Assembly: GCF_000721705.1 (NCBI RefSeq)
Contig: NZ_JOJL01000050.1
Coordinates: forward strand, 1-64,000
Source of the DNA: Actinoplanes subtropicus
GTDB taxonomy: Bacteria > Actinomycetota > Actinomycetes > Mycobacteriales > Micromonosporaceae
DNA length: 64,000 nt
Reading direction: 5' to 3'
In this document: one piece after another, positions 24,821-34,238 of the stretch
How positions within the stretch are numbered: position 1 is the first letter of the stretch
Layout: each line of letters starts with the position of its first letter
Notes under the pieces: model-generated
Told to the model about the DNA's origin: nothing
Databases searched by the model: none
The model's input: the letters and a program-made list of their open reading frames with translations, nothing else
Position numbers and translations under genes: made by a program

Positions 24821-25567
24821 TCACGATCCGGGGCCGCGGTACAGCTGGACCTGATGCTCGGTCTCGGCGAAGCCGAGTGCCCGGTAGAGCCGGATGGCCT
24901 GGTCGTCGGGGTCGGCGACGATGACGAGGGTGCGCGCGCCGGGCTCGTGCCGCGCGGCGTGGCCGAGGACGGCCGACGCCAGGCCCCGGCGGCGGAAGCC
25001 GGGATGGGTCTCCACGCTCTGGAAGCGGGCGAGGTCGCCGTCGCGGAACAGCCCCGCGCCGGACCGCACCCGGCCCTCGACGAACGCCCCGTACCAGGTG
25101 CCGTGGCCGGCCTCGCAGAGGCGTCGCTGCTCGGCCACCTGGAGCTCGACGAACCGTAGCTCGCCGGGCGTCGGCGTCTCGTAGTAGCAGGCCAGGCGCA
25201 GGTCGAGCGCCTGCCGCCAGTCGTCGTCGCCGCGCAGCGCGCGGACGGCGATACCAGCGGACGGCTCCCGCAGGTGTTGCGCGGTCAGTACCGAGTTCAC
25301 CTCCGCGGTCAGACCGAGGTCGTCGCCGAGGACGCCGTCGGTGCCGTCCACACCGATGGCGACGTGGCCGGCCTCGGGAAACTCCGCGGCGAACACCGCC
25401 AGCCCGTCGGCCCGCGTCGGCGGGTCGGCCAGCAGAACGAAGTTGCCCCACCAGAAGCCCGGGTTGGACGGCGTACGGACCACCAGATACCCCGGGCGTT
25501 CCTCGACGCTCGAGCCCGCCATCCGCCGGAGCATCAGGTCGGTACGAAACCCGAGCGAGCGCAGCAT
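24821..25567 (-). CDS. GNAT family N-acetyltransferase
   Basis: 248 residues from ATG at 25567 (GTG at 25570 equally possible). The acetyl-CoA-binding fold lies in the C-terminal half: SVETHPGFRRRGLASAVLGHAA contains the (R/Q)-x-x-G-x-G/A motif, and VIVADPDDQAIRLYRALGFAETEHQVQLYRG is the typical beta6-7 end. The N-terminal 110 residues form a second, degenerate GNAT-like half. Substrate unknown. It lies 23 bases after the WYL regulator gene on the same strand. Confidence 0.88.
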   Translation of the reverse strand: MLRSLGFRTDLMLRRMAGSSVEERPGYLVVRTPSNPGFWWGNFVLLADPPTRADGLAVFAAEFPEAGHVAIGVDGTDGVLGDDLGLTAEVNSVLTAQHLREPSAGIAVRALRGDDDWRQALDLRLACYYETPTPGELRFVELQVAEQRRLCEAGHGTWYGAFVEGRVRSGAGLFRDGDLARFQSVETHPGFRRRGLASAVLGHAARHEPGARTLVIVADPDDQAIRLYRALGFAETEHQVQLYRGPGS

Positions 25568-25589
25568 CACGCGCCCACTGTATCGACGG

Positions 25590-26528
25590 TTAGCTGTTCC
25601 AGGCGGCGACGCGCGCCGCCCAGGCACGGACCAGGTCTTTGAGCTCGGCGGGCTCGGTCACCACGAAGGGCAGGCCAAGCCCGGCCAACATGCCGGGCAG
25701 CCAGTCGAGCCGTTCGGCGCGCAGCCGCACCGAAACCCACTCCGCCTCGGCCGGCTCGACGGTCGCCAGGCCGCGCGGCAGGCGGGAGCGCACCACGTCC
25801 GCCGCGCCCCGGACCCGCACCACGACCTGATGCCGCCATGGCGTGCCGGCCAGGCTGTTCAGGACCGCATCGGCCGGCTGGAAATCCTCGGGCCGCGCGA
25901 AGGTGCCCTCGGCGATGCGCACCCGCGTGATCCGGTCGAGCCGGAAGGTGCGCACCTCGCCGGAGGCCGAGTCGGCGCCGCTCACGTACCACCGCCCGTG
26001 GTGCGCGACCAGTCCGTACGGATGCACCGTGCGATCGCTGCGCCGCCCGCCGCGGTCGGTATAGCCGATCACCGCCGGCCGGCGCTGCCGGGTCGCCTCG
26101 GCCAGGCGCAGCAGCACCGCCGTCTCCGGCTCCGGCCCCCGCCTCGACGGTGGCGGAGAGGTGAAGTCGGCGGTCTCGAACAGCGCCTCGAGCCGACCGG
26201 CCAGCGCCCTCGGCAGCACCCGGCGCACCTTCGCGGCGGCCGCCTCCCCAGCCGGATGCGAGGTACGCACCAGACCCAGCAGGACGGCGAGCGCCTCCTC
26301 GTCGGTGAGCATCAGCGGCGGCATCCGGAAGCCGGGCGCCAGCCGGTACCCGCCGTAGCGGCCGCGCACCGACTCGACCGGCACCTCGAGGTCGATCAGG
26401 TGATCGGCGTAGCGGCGCACCGTCCGCTCGTCGACGCCGAGCCGCTCGGCCAGGGCGGGCGCGGTATGCGTACCGCCGCCCTGAAGGATCTCCAGCAGGG
26501 CGAGAACGCGCGCGGTGGGCCGGGTCAT
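25590..26528 (-). CDS. WYL-domain HTH transcriptional regulator (YafY/DeoR type)
   Basis: 312 residues. N-terminal winged HTH (RVLALLEILQGGGTHTAPALAERLGVDERTVRRYADHLIDLEVPVESVRGRYGGYRL), followed by a WYL ligand-sensing domain with the variant motif near HGRWYVSGAD (about residue 190) and a C-terminal extension. It starts 42 bases from the divergent VOC gene and probably controls it; the GNAT gene downstream may be in the same transcript. Confidence 0.92.
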   Translation of the reverse strand: MTRPTARVLALLEILQGGGTHTAPALAERLGVDERTVRRYADHLIDLEVPVESVRGRYGGYRLAPGFRMPPLMLTDEEALAVLLGLVRTSHPAGEAAAAKVRRVLPRALAGRLEALFETADFTSPPPSRRGPEPETAVLLRLAEATRQRRPAVIGYTDRGGRRSDRTVHPYGLVAHHGRWYVSGADSASGEVRTFRLDRITRVRIAEGTFARPEDFQPADAVLNSLAGTPWRHQVVVRVRGAADVVRSRLPRGLATVEPAEAEWVSVRLRAERLDWLPGMLAGLGLPFVVTEPAELKDLVRAWAARVAAWNS

Positions 26529-26570
26529 ACCGGACGGATTCTGCCCGGTATCGCTCGTAGCGTCAATGGC

Positions 26571-26969
26571 ATGACTCTTGCCTCCATCCGCATCATCACC
26601 GCCGACGTCGCCCGCCTCACCGACTTCTACGAGCTGGTCACCGGCCGGTCAGCGCGCCGGTTCACGCCCGATTTCGCCGAGATCGTCACGCCGGGCGCGA
26701 CGCTCGCCATCGGCGGCGTCGCCACGGTCAAGCTGTTCGGCGAGGGCTCGGCCGAGCCCGCCGCCAACCGGAGCGCCATCGTCGAGTTCCGGGTCGACGA
26801 CGTCGACGCCGAGTACGCCCGCCTCCGCGACGCGATCGACGACGTCGTGCAGGAGCCGACGACCATGCCGTGGGGCAACCGCTCGCTGCTGTTCCGCGAC
26901 CCGGACGGGACGCTGGTCAACCTTTTCACGCCGGTCAGCGCCGAGGCACTCGCCCGGCAGGCGCGCTAG
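26571..26969 (+). CDS. VOC-family (glyoxalase/dioxygenase-like) protein
   Basis: 132 residues. A two-module beta-alpha-beta-beta-beta fold begins with SIRIITADVARLTDFYELVTG and ends with NRSLLFRDPDGTLVNLF, where the terminal acidic metal-ligand position seems to be Asn/Leu, so a metal-free or binding (antibiotic-sequestration) role is possible. It is divergent from the WYL regulator. Its TAG stop shares two bases with the stop codon of glnE on the other strand. Confidence 0.85.
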   Translation: MTLASIRIITADVARLTDFYELVTGRSARRFTPDFAEIVTPGATLAIGGVATVKLFGEGSAEPAANRSAIVEFRVDDVDAEYARLRDAIDDVVQEPTTMPWGNRSLLFRDPDGTLVNLFTPVSAEALARQAR

Positions 26970-29900
26970 GAGTCGAGGACGCGTTCCATCGCCGCGCGGG
27001 AGCGGCGGGTCAGCCGCAGGTAGCGGTCGACGAACTCGCCCGGGTCGCCGCCGCCGAGCAGTTGCACCGTGCCGGCCAGCTCGACCCCGTGCCGGGGCAG
27101 TTGGTCGGTCGGGCGGCCGCGGACCAGGGTGAGCGCGTTGCGGACCCGGGCCGCGAGGGTCCAGCCGGCCTCCATCGCGGCCGCGTCCACCTTGTCGACC
27201 AGGCCGGCCGCGACCGCGGCGGCCAGCGCCTCCAGGGTCTGCGTCTTGCGGAGGTCGGGCAGCGCGTACGCATGCCGCAGTTGCAGGAGCTGCACCGCCC
27301 ACTCGACGTCGGAGAGGCCGCCCCGGCCCAGCTTGGTGTGCGTGTTCGGGTCGGCGCCGCGGGGCAGCCGCTCGGTCTCCACCCGGGCCTTGATCCGGCG
27401 GATCTCGATGACCTGCTCGCGGGTGAGGCCGCCGGACGGGTAGCGCATGGTGTCGGCGAGCCGCTCGAACTCCCGGCCCAGCGACTCCTCGCCGCAGACG
27501 AAGCGGGCCCGCAGCAGCGCCTGCGCCTCCCACAGCTTCGACCAGCGGGCGTAGTACTGCTGGTAGGCGCCGAGGCTGCGGACCAGCGGACCCTGCCGGC
27601 CCTCCGGGCGCAGGTCGGCGTCGATGCCCAGGGGCGGGTCGGGGGCGGGCGCGGTGAGCAGCCGGCGCAGCTCCTCGGCGATCGCGTGGGCGGCCGCGCT
27701 GGCCTCGCTCTCCGGCGTGCCGGCCGGCGGGTCGTACACGAAAAGCACGTCGGCGTCGGACGGGTAACTCATCTCGTAGCCGCCGAGCCGGCCCATCCCG
27801 ATGATCGCGAAGCGCAGGCCGGCCGGGCCCGGCTTCGCTGCGCGGGCCGCCTTGAGCACCGCGTTCAGCGTCGCGTCGGTGACGTCGGAGAGCGCGCTGC
27901 CGAGCGTCTTGACGTCGATCGGCCGCGCGGGCGCTGTGCTGCTACCGGCGCCTGGTCCTACGGACGGCGCGGAGAACCCGGACCCCTCCGGGGTCGGGTC
28001 ACCGGCGTTGCTGAGGATGTCGGCGCAGGCCAGCCGGAACAGCTCGCGGCGGCGCAGCGCGCGGACCGCGGCGGTGGCCTTCGAGGCGTCGCCGGAGTGC
28101 CGCTCGGCCGCGGCCGCGAAGCCGTCGACCAGCGCCGTCCGGCCGCGCGGCACCAGTTCGGCGTCGTCGGCCAGCAGGCGCAGCGCCTCCGGGTCGCGGG
28201 TGAGCAGGTCGGTCGCGTACCGGGAGAGGCTGAGCACCCGGGCCAGCCGGCGGGCGACCGGGCCGCCGTCCCGCAGCAGCCGCAGGTACCAGGGCGTGCT
28301 GCCGAGCTTGTCGGAGACGTCGCGGTAGTTGAGCAGCCCACGGTCCGGCTCGGGCGCGTCGGCGAACTCCTGCAGCAGCATCGGCAGCAGGGTCCGCTGG
28401 ATCGCCGCGGTCCGGGTGACGCCGCCGGTCAGCGCGGTGAGGTGCCGCAGCGCGCCGGCCGGGTCGGCGAAGCCGAGGATCTCCAGCCGCTTGCGGGCCG
28501 ATTCCGGGGTCATCCGCAGGGCCTCGGCCGGCACCCGGGCCACCGACTCCAGCAGCGGCCGGTAGAGCAGCTTGACGTGCAGGCGGCGGACCTGCGCGGC
28601 GTGACCCACCCAGTCGGAGCGGAAGGCCTCGACCGCGTCCCGCCCGGGCAGCGCGGTGTACCCCAACGACGCCGCGAGCCACTTGAGGCCGTGCGGATCG
28701 TCCGGCACGGTGTGCGTACGCCGAAGATTTTGCAGTTGAAGCCGGTGTTCCACGGCGCGCAGGAACCGGTACCCGCGCAGCAGCGTCTCGCCGTCCTCCC
28801 GGCCCACGTAGCCGCCGGCCACCAGCGCGCGCAGCGCCGGGAGCGTGCCGCCCGAGCGCAAGGTCTCGTCCACCCGGCCATGAACCAACTGCAGCAGCTG
28901 TACGGCGAACTCGATGTCCCGCAGCCCGCCCGGCCCCCGCTTGATCTCCCGGGACAGCTCGTTGGCCGGTACGTTCTCGATGATCCGGCGGCGCATGTCC
29001 CGGACGTCGGCGACCGCCTCGGGCCGCTCGGCCGCGTGCCAGACCAGCGGCGCGAGGTCGTCGATCCACTCCCGGGCCAGCGCCAGGTCACCGGCCGCCG
29101 GGCGGGCCTTGAGCAGCGCCTGGAACTCCCAGGTGCGCGCCCACCGGCGGTAGTAGGCCTGGTGGCTGGCGAGCGTGCGGACCAGCGGGCCGCGGCTGCC
29201 CTCCGGCCGCAGCGCCGCGTCGACCTGCCAGGCGACCTGACCGCAGATTTCGATCAGCCGGGCCGCGACCATGGTGGCCGTGCTCAGGTCCTCGTCCCCG
29301 GCGGCCACGAAGATCACGTCCACGTCGGACACGTAGTTGAGCTCGTTCCCGCCGCACTTGCCCATCGCGATCACGGCCAGCCGCGGCTCGCTCGCGCCGG
29401 CCGGGAGGCCGGAAACCGCTATTTCGTACGCCGCGCCCAGGGTCTCGTCGGCGAGCCGGGACAGCGCCCCCATCGTCGGTTCGAGACCCCGGCCGCCGGT
29501 CAGATCGGCCGCCGCGATGCGCAGGAGCCCGATCCGGTACGCCCGGCGCAGCGCCGGCACGGTCGGGTCGCCCTCGACCTCGAGGTGCCCCTCGGCGTTC
29601 GGCGGCAGCCCGGCCTTGCTGGTGGCCAGCGTCTGCCACTCGTCCGGGTTGGCCACCAGGTGATCGCCGAGCGCCGACGACGCGCCCAGCACCGCGACCA
29701 GTCGCCGGCGCAGCCCGTGATCGCGGAACAGGGCCTCGAACAGCGTGTCGGTCGCCGCGTTCGGGTGGATCTCGCCGCTCGGCCCGGCCACCCGGCGGCC
29801 GTTGCCCCGGTCGGCGGCCCGACCGACCGCCTCGACCAGCCGGTGCAGCTGACGCAGTGCCAGGGTCGGGTCGGCGGTCTTGGACAGCGAGTGGATCAGC

Positions 29901-30025
29901 TCGGCGGCGTCGGTGCCGGTCGGCCCCTGCGACTCGGCGTCCCACAGCCGCAACCCGGTCGGCCCGAGCAGGTCGGCGCTCTTGTCGGCGAAGCCGTACC
30001 GGGCCAGACGGCTGGGCCGGGTCAC
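26966..30025 (-). CDS. glnE: Bifunctional glutamine synthetase adenylyltransferase/deadenylylase
   Basis: 1019 residues from GTG at 30025. Two nucleotidyltransferase domains are complete: the N-terminal (deadenylylating) has MGKCGGNELNYVSDVDVIFV, the C-terminal (adenylylating) MGRLGGYEMSYPSDADVLFVYD, each with the Asp-x-Asp metal pair and separated by helical glutamate-synthase-adenylyltransferase linkers. It modifies the adenylylation tyrosine of GlnA (Tyr402 of the gene at 11,794). Two insertion-like stretches, such as GDPTPEGSGFSAPSVGPGAGSST near residue 690, are disordered. It follows the amidotransferase gene with a single base between stop and start (TGACGTG). Confidence 0.96.
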   Translation of the reverse strand: MTRPSRLARYGFADKSADLLGPTGLRLWDAESQGPTGTDAAELIHSLSKTADPTLALRQLHRLVEAVGRAADRGNGRRVAGPSGEIHPNAATDTLFEALFRDHGLRRRLVAVLGASSALGDHLVANPDEWQTLATSKAGLPPNAEGHLEVEGDPTVPALRRAYRIGLLRIAAADLTGGRGLEPTMGALSRLADETLGAAYEIAVSGLPAGASEPRLAVIAMGKCGGNELNYVSDVDVIFVAAGDEDLSTATMVAARLIEICGQVAWQVDAALRPEGSRGPLVRTLASHQAYYRRWARTWEFQALLKARPAAGDLALAREWIDDLAPLVWHAAERPEAVADVRDMRRRIIENVPANELSREIKRGPGGLRDIEFAVQLLQLVHGRVDETLRSGGTLPALRALVAGGYVGREDGETLLRGYRFLRAVEHRLQLQNLRRTHTVPDDPHGLKWLAASLGYTALPGRDAVEAFRSDWVGHAAQVRRLHVKLLYRPLLESVARVPAEALRMTPESARKRLEILGFADPAGALRHLTALTGGVTRTAAIQRTLLPMLLQEFADAPEPDRGLLNYRDVSDKLGSTPWYLRLLRDGGPVARRLARVLSLSRYATDLLTRDPEALRLLADDAELVPRGRTALVDGFAAAAERHSGDASKATAAVRALRRRELFRLACADILSNAGDPTPEGSGFSAPSVGPGAGSSTAPARPIDVKTLGSALSDVTDATLNAVLKAARAAKPGPAGLRFAIIGMGRLGGYEMSYPSDADVLFVYDPPAGTPESEASAAAHAIAEELRRLLTAPAPDPPLGIDADLRPEGRQGPLVRSLGAYQQYYARWSKLWEAQALLRARFVCGEESLGREFERLADTMRYPSGGLTREQVIEIRRIKARVETERLPRGADPNTHTKLGRGGLSDVEWAVQLLQLRHAYALPDLRKTQTLEALAAAVAAGLVDKVDAAAMEAGWTLAARVRNALTLVRGRPTDQLPRHGVELAGTVQLLGGGDPGEFVDRYLRLTRRSRAAMERVLDS

Positions 30026-30026
30026 G

Positions 30027-30812
30027 TCACTGGCCCAGCAGCGGCAGCGTCCGGCCCGTCCCGGGGTTCGGTATGTCGGCGTCCGGCAGCGTGCCCAGGG
30101 CGAGCGAGGCGAAACGGGCCGCGAACGGCTGCCACACCTCCTCGACGTCGGGCAGCACCTCGGCGACCGCGTAGACCACGGCCTCGGCGTCGTACCCCAG
30201 CTCGTCGAGGGTGACCGCGTCGTCGGCCGCCCACCGCTCGATCATCTCGACGTCGCACTCGATGTGGAACTGCACGCCCCAGGCCCGGTCGCCCAGCCGG
30301 AACGCCTGATGCGGGTAGTGGCTCGACGCGGCCAGCAGCACCGCCTTGAGCGGCAGCTCGGTGATCTCGTCGCGGTGCCACTGGATCACGTCGGGCAGCA
30401 GCGGCACCCACTTGAACAGCGGGTCGGTGTCGGCCGCGTCCCGCTTGCCGACCAGGCCCGGGCCGATCTCGGGGCCGGAGGTGCTGCGCTCGACGAGGCC
30501 GCCGTGCGCCTGGGCCAGCAGCTGGGCGCCGAGACAGACGGCGAGGGTGGGCACCCGGTTGCGGACCGCCTTGCGCAGCAGCCCCTCCAGCGCCGGGAAC
30601 CAGGGCGCGCCCGGGGTGCCGTCGGAGGCCGAATACGCGTTCTGATCGCCGCCCAGCACGACCAGCGCGAGGTAGTCGTCGAGCGTCTCGGGCAGGGCGT
30701 CGCCGGCGTGCGGGCGCAGGACGGTCAGCTCCAGCCCGGCCTCGGTCAGCCACTCCCCCAGCCGGCGCGCGTCGTCGGTCGGGTCGTTCTCGATGACAAG
30801 TGCGGTTCCCAC
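30027..30812 (-). CDS. Class I glutamine amidotransferase-like protein (GuaA N-terminal type)
   Basis: 261 residues. The triad is visible: nucleophile Cys in VPTLAVCLGAQLLAQAHGG, and His and Glu in WGVQFHIECDVEMIE. Stand-alone GATase1 proteins of this type (GMP synthase-glutamine amidotransferase-like) hydrolyse glutamine or gamma-glutamyl compounds. Tight linkage to glnE (one base) suggests a nitrogen-metabolism role. Start ATG at 30812. Confidence 0.9.
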   Translation of the reverse strand: MGTALVIENDPTDDARRLGEWLTEAGLELTVLRPHAGDALPETLDDYLALVVLGGDQNAYSASDGTPGAPWFPALEGLLRKAVRNRVPTLAVCLGAQLLAQAHGGLVERSTSGPEIGPGLVGKRDAADTDPLFKWVPLLPDVIQWHRDEITELPLKAVLLAASSHYPHQAFRLGDRAWGVQFHIECDVEMIERWAADDAVTLDELGYDAEAVVYAVAEVLPDVEEVWQPFAARFASLALGTLPDADIPNPGTGRTLPLLGQ

Positions 30813-30916
30813 GCCCCGAGGCTAGTCCGAACCCGATCCGGAAACACCGACAGGAGGTTGTCGCCGCGCACCGCGAGGGTGGACCCAACCTTTCCCCAGC
30901 GACTAAGGAGCAAGAC

Positions 30917-31309
30917 ATGCCCGCGATCAACGGAATCGGCTGGTTCGAGATCGCCACCGACCAGCCGGCGGTGGCCGAGCGCTTCTACGGCGACGTCTTC
31001 GGCTGGCGCTTCGGCAACGACGACGGCGGCGCGACCGGCGCCGACGGCTCGGCCTACCGCGGGATCACCACGCCCGGCACCGACCGCCCGTCCGGCGGCC
31101 TCTTCCCGACCGGCGGCAAGGTCCCCAACTACGCGGTCTTCTACCTGGTGGTGGCCGACCTGGCCGCGACCTGCAAGGCGGCCGAAGCGGCCGGCGGCAA
31201 GGTACTGGTGGCGCCCCAGACGACGCCGGACGGCCTGTCCTTCGCCCACCTGCTCGACCCCTCCGGCAACCAGTTCGGCGTCTTCACCCCGCCGCCCGGC
31301 GGCGAGTGA
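30917..31309 (+). CDS. VOC-family protein
   Basis: 130 residues from ATG at 30917 after AAGGAG. Starts INGIGWFEIATDQPAVAERFYGDVFGWRF, the typical first beta-alpha module of actinobacterial VOC proteins, and ends LSFAHLLDPSGNQFGVFTPP with second-module ligand positions. Function is unknown; relatives include hydrolases and antibiotic-binding proteins. It is transcribed divergently from the amidotransferase gene. Confidence 0.88.
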   Translation: MPAINGIGWFEIATDQPAVAERFYGDVFGWRFGNDDGGATGADGSAYRGITTPGTDRPSGGLFPTGGKVPNYAVFYLVVADLAATCKAAEAAGGKVLVAPQTTPDGLSFAHLLDPSGNQFGVFTPPPGGE

Positions 31310-31311
31310 CG

Positions 31312-31418
31312 CAGCCGGGCCTCGGCCGGCCCACCCGGGCCGGCCCGGCCCCGGCCCAGGTAGGCCGGCCCCCGGCCAGCCGCCCGGCCCCGGCCAGCCG
31401 CCCAGCCCTCGCCCCGCT
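31312..31418. repeat. GGCCGGCCC-rich low-complexity spacer
   Basis: About 100 bases of irregular repeats of GGCCGGCCCC, CGGCCAGCCGCC and similar units separate the convergent VOC and WYL genes. No coding potential. Resembles the 6,719-6,886 spacer in style, not in unit sequence. Confidence 0.7.
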
Positions 31419-31419
31419 G

Positions 31420-32115
31420 TCAGCCGAGCGTGAGGCTGTGGACCGCGTGGTTGGGGATGTCGAAGGCCTCCGGGTCGACCACGCGGACCGGCGGCACCTC
31501 GGCGGTCACCGTGACCGAGGCGATCCGGTCGGTGCGGAAGGCGCGCATCGACTCGCGCAGCCGGCAATAGGCCGCCAGATACCAGTGTGACGGCGTGCCG
31601 ATGAAGGCCAGCGGCTCGATCTCGCGCACGCTGTAGCTGCCGCCGCGGTCCTCATACCTGATCCGCAGCACGCGCCGCACCTGCAGCGCGTCGGCGATCA
31701 CCCGGGGGACCGTGGCGGCCGGGCCGCCGCCGACCAGGTGGACCCGGCCGGCCAGCTCGCGGGCCGCGGCCGCGTCGGCCGGCGGCATCGCCACGACCAG
31801 CTTGCGCAGCGCCGTCGAGGCCGGGCCGTGGAACGGGGTGCCGTCGAGCCGGTGCAGCGCGAGGGCCATCGCGACCGCCTCGGCGGCGGTGAAGTTGACC
31901 GGCGGCAGGGTGTGCGCGCGGTCCAGGCAGTAGCCGCCGGTGCGGCCGGGCTCGGCATACACCGGCGTGCCGGACTGCTGCAGGGCGGAGATGTCGCGCT
32001 CCACCGTGCGCACGCTGACCTCGAAGCGGTCGGCGAGCCAGCGGGCGCTGCGCGGTCGCGGCGCGACGGCGCGAAGCTCCTCGACGAGGGCGTACAAGCG
32101 GTCGGTGCGGTTCAC
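31420..32115 (-). CDS. WYL-domain HTH transcriptional regulator
   Basis: 231 residues from GTG at 32115 (MNRTDRLYALVEEL); the longer reading adds an unlikely hydrophobic prefix. HTH_11-type helix-turn-helix (RSARWLADRFEVSVRTVERDISALQQSGTPVYAEPGRTGGYCL), then a WYL sensor with THWYLAAYCRLRESMRAFRTDRI-type core (PSHWYLAAYCRLRESMR). Distinct from the regulator at 25,590. The divergent gene, ltrA, starts 58 bases away and is the likely target, together with the neighbouring VOC gene. Confidence 0.9.
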   Translation of the reverse strand: MNRTDRLYALVEELRAVAPRPRSARWLADRFEVSVRTVERDISALQQSGTPVYAEPGRTGGYCLDRAHTLPPVNFTAAEAVAMALALHRLDGTPFHGPASTALRKLVVAMPPADAAAARELAGRVHLVGGGPAATVPRVIADALQVRRVLRIRYEDRGGSYSVREIEPLAFIGTPSHWYLAAYCRLRESMRAFRTDRIASVTVTAEVPPVRVVDPEAFDIPNHAVHSLTLG

Positions 32116-32173
32116 GGCGCACACCCTACGGAAGGGGTACGACAGAAATCGGCCGAGCACCTAGGCTGCGGCC

Positions 32174-33319
32174 ATGGCCGAGCCCACGCCCGCGATCCGG
32201 GTGTCGACCCTGGAACTGTTCTTCGACCTCGTCTTCGTCTTCGTGATCACCCAGCTCGCTGAGTCGCTCCACGAGCACCTGGCCTGGAGCACGCTCGGCA
32301 ACGTCCTGCTGATCCTGGCCGTGGTCTGGTGGATGTATTCGGGCTACGCCTGGCTCACCAACGCGGTCGCGCCCAACTCGACCACCCGGCGCACGCTTCT
32401 GCTGATCGGGATGGCCGGCTTCCTGCTGATGGCGCTGGCGATCCCCAAGGCGTTCGGCGAGTACGGCTGGCTGTTCGGGGTCAGCTACCTGGTCGTGAAC
32501 GTGGTGCACACGCTGCTGTTCCGCACCGCCGGCCCGGGCGCCCGGCAGGCGCTGCGGGTGCTCGGCCCGCTCAACATCCTGGCCGCCCTGCTCGTGCTGG
32601 CCGGCGGCCTGGTGCCCGAGCCGTGGCGGCACCTGCTCTGGCTGGCCGCGCCGGCCGTGCAGATCACCAGCAGCTACGTCCACAAGATCGAGATGCACAC
32701 GATCTCGGCCGGTCACTTCACCGAGCGGCACGGCCTCGTGGTGATCATCGCGATCGGCGAGTCGATCGTCGCGGTCGGCACCGTGTTCACCCACGTCCAC
32801 CTGGGCTTCCCCGAGATCGTGGTGGCAGTGCTGGGGCTGTGCGTCTCGTACTACCTGTGGTGGTTCTACTTCGCCGGCGACGACGCCCGGGCCGAGCACG
32901 TGCTGGCTCATACCGACAACCCGCGCCGCCGCGCCCGCCTCGCCCTGCAGGCCTGGGGCTACGCCCACTACCCGATCCTGCTCGGCATCGTGATCGCCTC
33001 GGTCGGCATCAAGCGGACCGTCGGCCAAGCCTTCGAACGGCTGGACTGGGCCGAGGCGCTGGCGCTCAGCGGCGGCATCGCCGTCTATCTGCTCGGGCAC
33101 GCCGCGTTCCTGGCCCAGCTCCGCCTGCGCGGCGTCTACCACCGGCTGGCCTGCGCCGCGGTCGTCCTGGCCACGATCCCGCTCGGCCACCTGCGCGCCA
33201 TCCTCCAGCTGGTCGCCGTCGTGGTCGTGCTGGTCGGCGCCGCGATCATCGAGGACATCCCGGAGGTGCGCCGCTCCGGCTCCACGGCCATCGGCGACTT
33301 CGGCCGTACGGGAACCTAG
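32174..33319 (+). CDS. Low temperature requirement A (LtrA) family membrane protein
   Basis: 381 residues with about eleven transmembrane helices. The family signature opens the protein (STLELFFDLVFVFVITQLAESL) and recurs as HTISAGHFTERHGLVVIIAIGESIVAVG near the middle. LtrA was named from cold-sensitive Listeria mutants; the transported substrate is unknown. The stop overlaps by two bases the stop of the convergent MEDS-kinase gene. Confidence 0.93.
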   Translation: MAEPTPAIRVSTLELFFDLVFVFVITQLAESLHEHLAWSTLGNVLLILAVVWWMYSGYAWLTNAVAPNSTTRRTLLLIGMAGFLLMALAIPKAFGEYGWLFGVSYLVVNVVHTLLFRTAGPGARQALRVLGPLNILAALLVLAGGLVPEPWRHLLWLAAPAVQITSSYVHKIEMHTISAGHFTERHGLVVIIAIGESIVAVGTVFTHVHLGFPEIVVAVLGLCVSYYLWWFYFAGDDARAEHVLAHTDNPRRRARLALQAWGYAHYPILLGIVIASVGIKRTVGQAFERLDWAEALALSGGIAVYLLGHAAFLAQLRLRGVYHRLACAAVVLATIPLGHLRAILQLVAVVVVLVGAAIIEDIPEVRRSGSTAIGDFGRTGT

Positions 33320-34236
33320 CGGCTGAAGCGGAACCGCACCCGATTCGCGCCGTCCCGGTGCTCGATGGAGAGCCAGTCGCTGAGCTGATTGGCCAGCCAC
33401 AGGCCGACGCCCGCCGAGCGCGGATTCTCCGGCGGGCGGTATCCGGCGAGCGGGTCGGCGAGCCCATCTCCGTCGTCGATCACCTCGCAGGTGATCGACG
33501 ACTGCTCGGCCCAGATGTGTATGCGCCGGTCACCCCGGCCATGGATCAGGCTGTTCAACGCTATCTCGGAGACCACCAGCAGCAGCCCGCTCACCGCCGC
33601 GCGGTCCCAGCCCAGGTTGTGTGCGATCGCCTCGATCGTCCGGCGGGCCCGGCGGACCGACAGCGGATCGGTCAGCCGCAACGCCACCAGCGGCACCGGG
33701 CTGACCGGCGGCAGCGGCTCGGCCATCGCCCGCAGCAGGTCGTCCGGCTCCTCGTAAAGCTCGCTCGGAGCGCGCCGCCCGGCCCGGACCACGGGATGGG
33801 TCCGCAGGGCGTCGGCGACGACCCGGCCGGGCAGCCGCCGGGTGTCGTACGGGCAGATCGCCCACCCCGGCAGGGTGGCGAACACGTCGTTCAGCGCCGA
33901 CTCGTACCTGGTCCAGCTGTCGTGCCGCTCGCCGGCACCGAACTCCACCTCGCCGACGATGCGCACCGACGAGTACCCGCGCTCGATCGCGTCGGCGACC
34001 AGGCCCGACCACCCGGCGATGGTCGACGCGGGGCGCCGGTACCAGTCGGCGCTTTCGATGAATCTGACCTCGTCCGCGTCCGCGCCGAGGCCCTCCCGCA
34101 GCGGGCCGGCGTGGTGCTCCGGCACGACCGCGACGGCGGCCTCCCGCCGGCGCACCCCCTCGGCCAGGAACGGGGCCAGCACGGCGACGAACTTCTCGTC
34201 GTCGTCATAGATCAGGGCTTCGTGGAGGAGGGCCAT
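33316..34236 (-). CDS. MEDS-domain sensor with HATPase (anti-sigma-like) domain
   Basis: 306 residues from ATG at 34236. An N-terminal MEDS/DcmR-type domain (HEALIYDDDEKFVAVLAPFLAEGVRRREAAVAVV, RIVGEVEFG...RYESALNDVF, ICPYDTRRLP) is followed by a GHKL ATPase: N box ALNSLIHG, G1 DDGDGLADPLAG, and G2 GVGLWLANQL. No phosphorylatable His domain is seen, so it works like an RsbW/SpoIIAB-type anti-sigma or switch kinase. It begins two bases after the stop of a MEDS-STAS gene, forming a sensor/antagonist pair. Confidence 0.9.
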   Translation of the reverse strand: MALLHEALIYDDDEKFVAVLAPFLAEGVRRREAAVAVVPEHHAGPLREGLGADADEVRFIESADWYRRPASTIAGWSGLVADAIERGYSSVRIVGEVEFGAGERHDSWTRYESALNDVFATLPGWAICPYDTRRLPGRVVADALRTHPVVRAGRRAPSELYEEPDDLLRAMAEPLPPVSPVPLVALRLTDPLSVRRARRTIEAIAHNLGWDRAAVSGLLLVVSEIALNSLIHGRGDRRIHIWAEQSSITCEVIDDGDGLADPLAGYRPPENPRSAGVGLWLANQLSDWLSIEHRDGANRVRFRFSR

Positions 34237-34238
34237 CG

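Noticed and set aside
26870..30214. 1114-codon plus-strand open frame opposite glnE
   Set aside because: Antisense shadow; no recognisable domain, while glnE is complete on the other strand.
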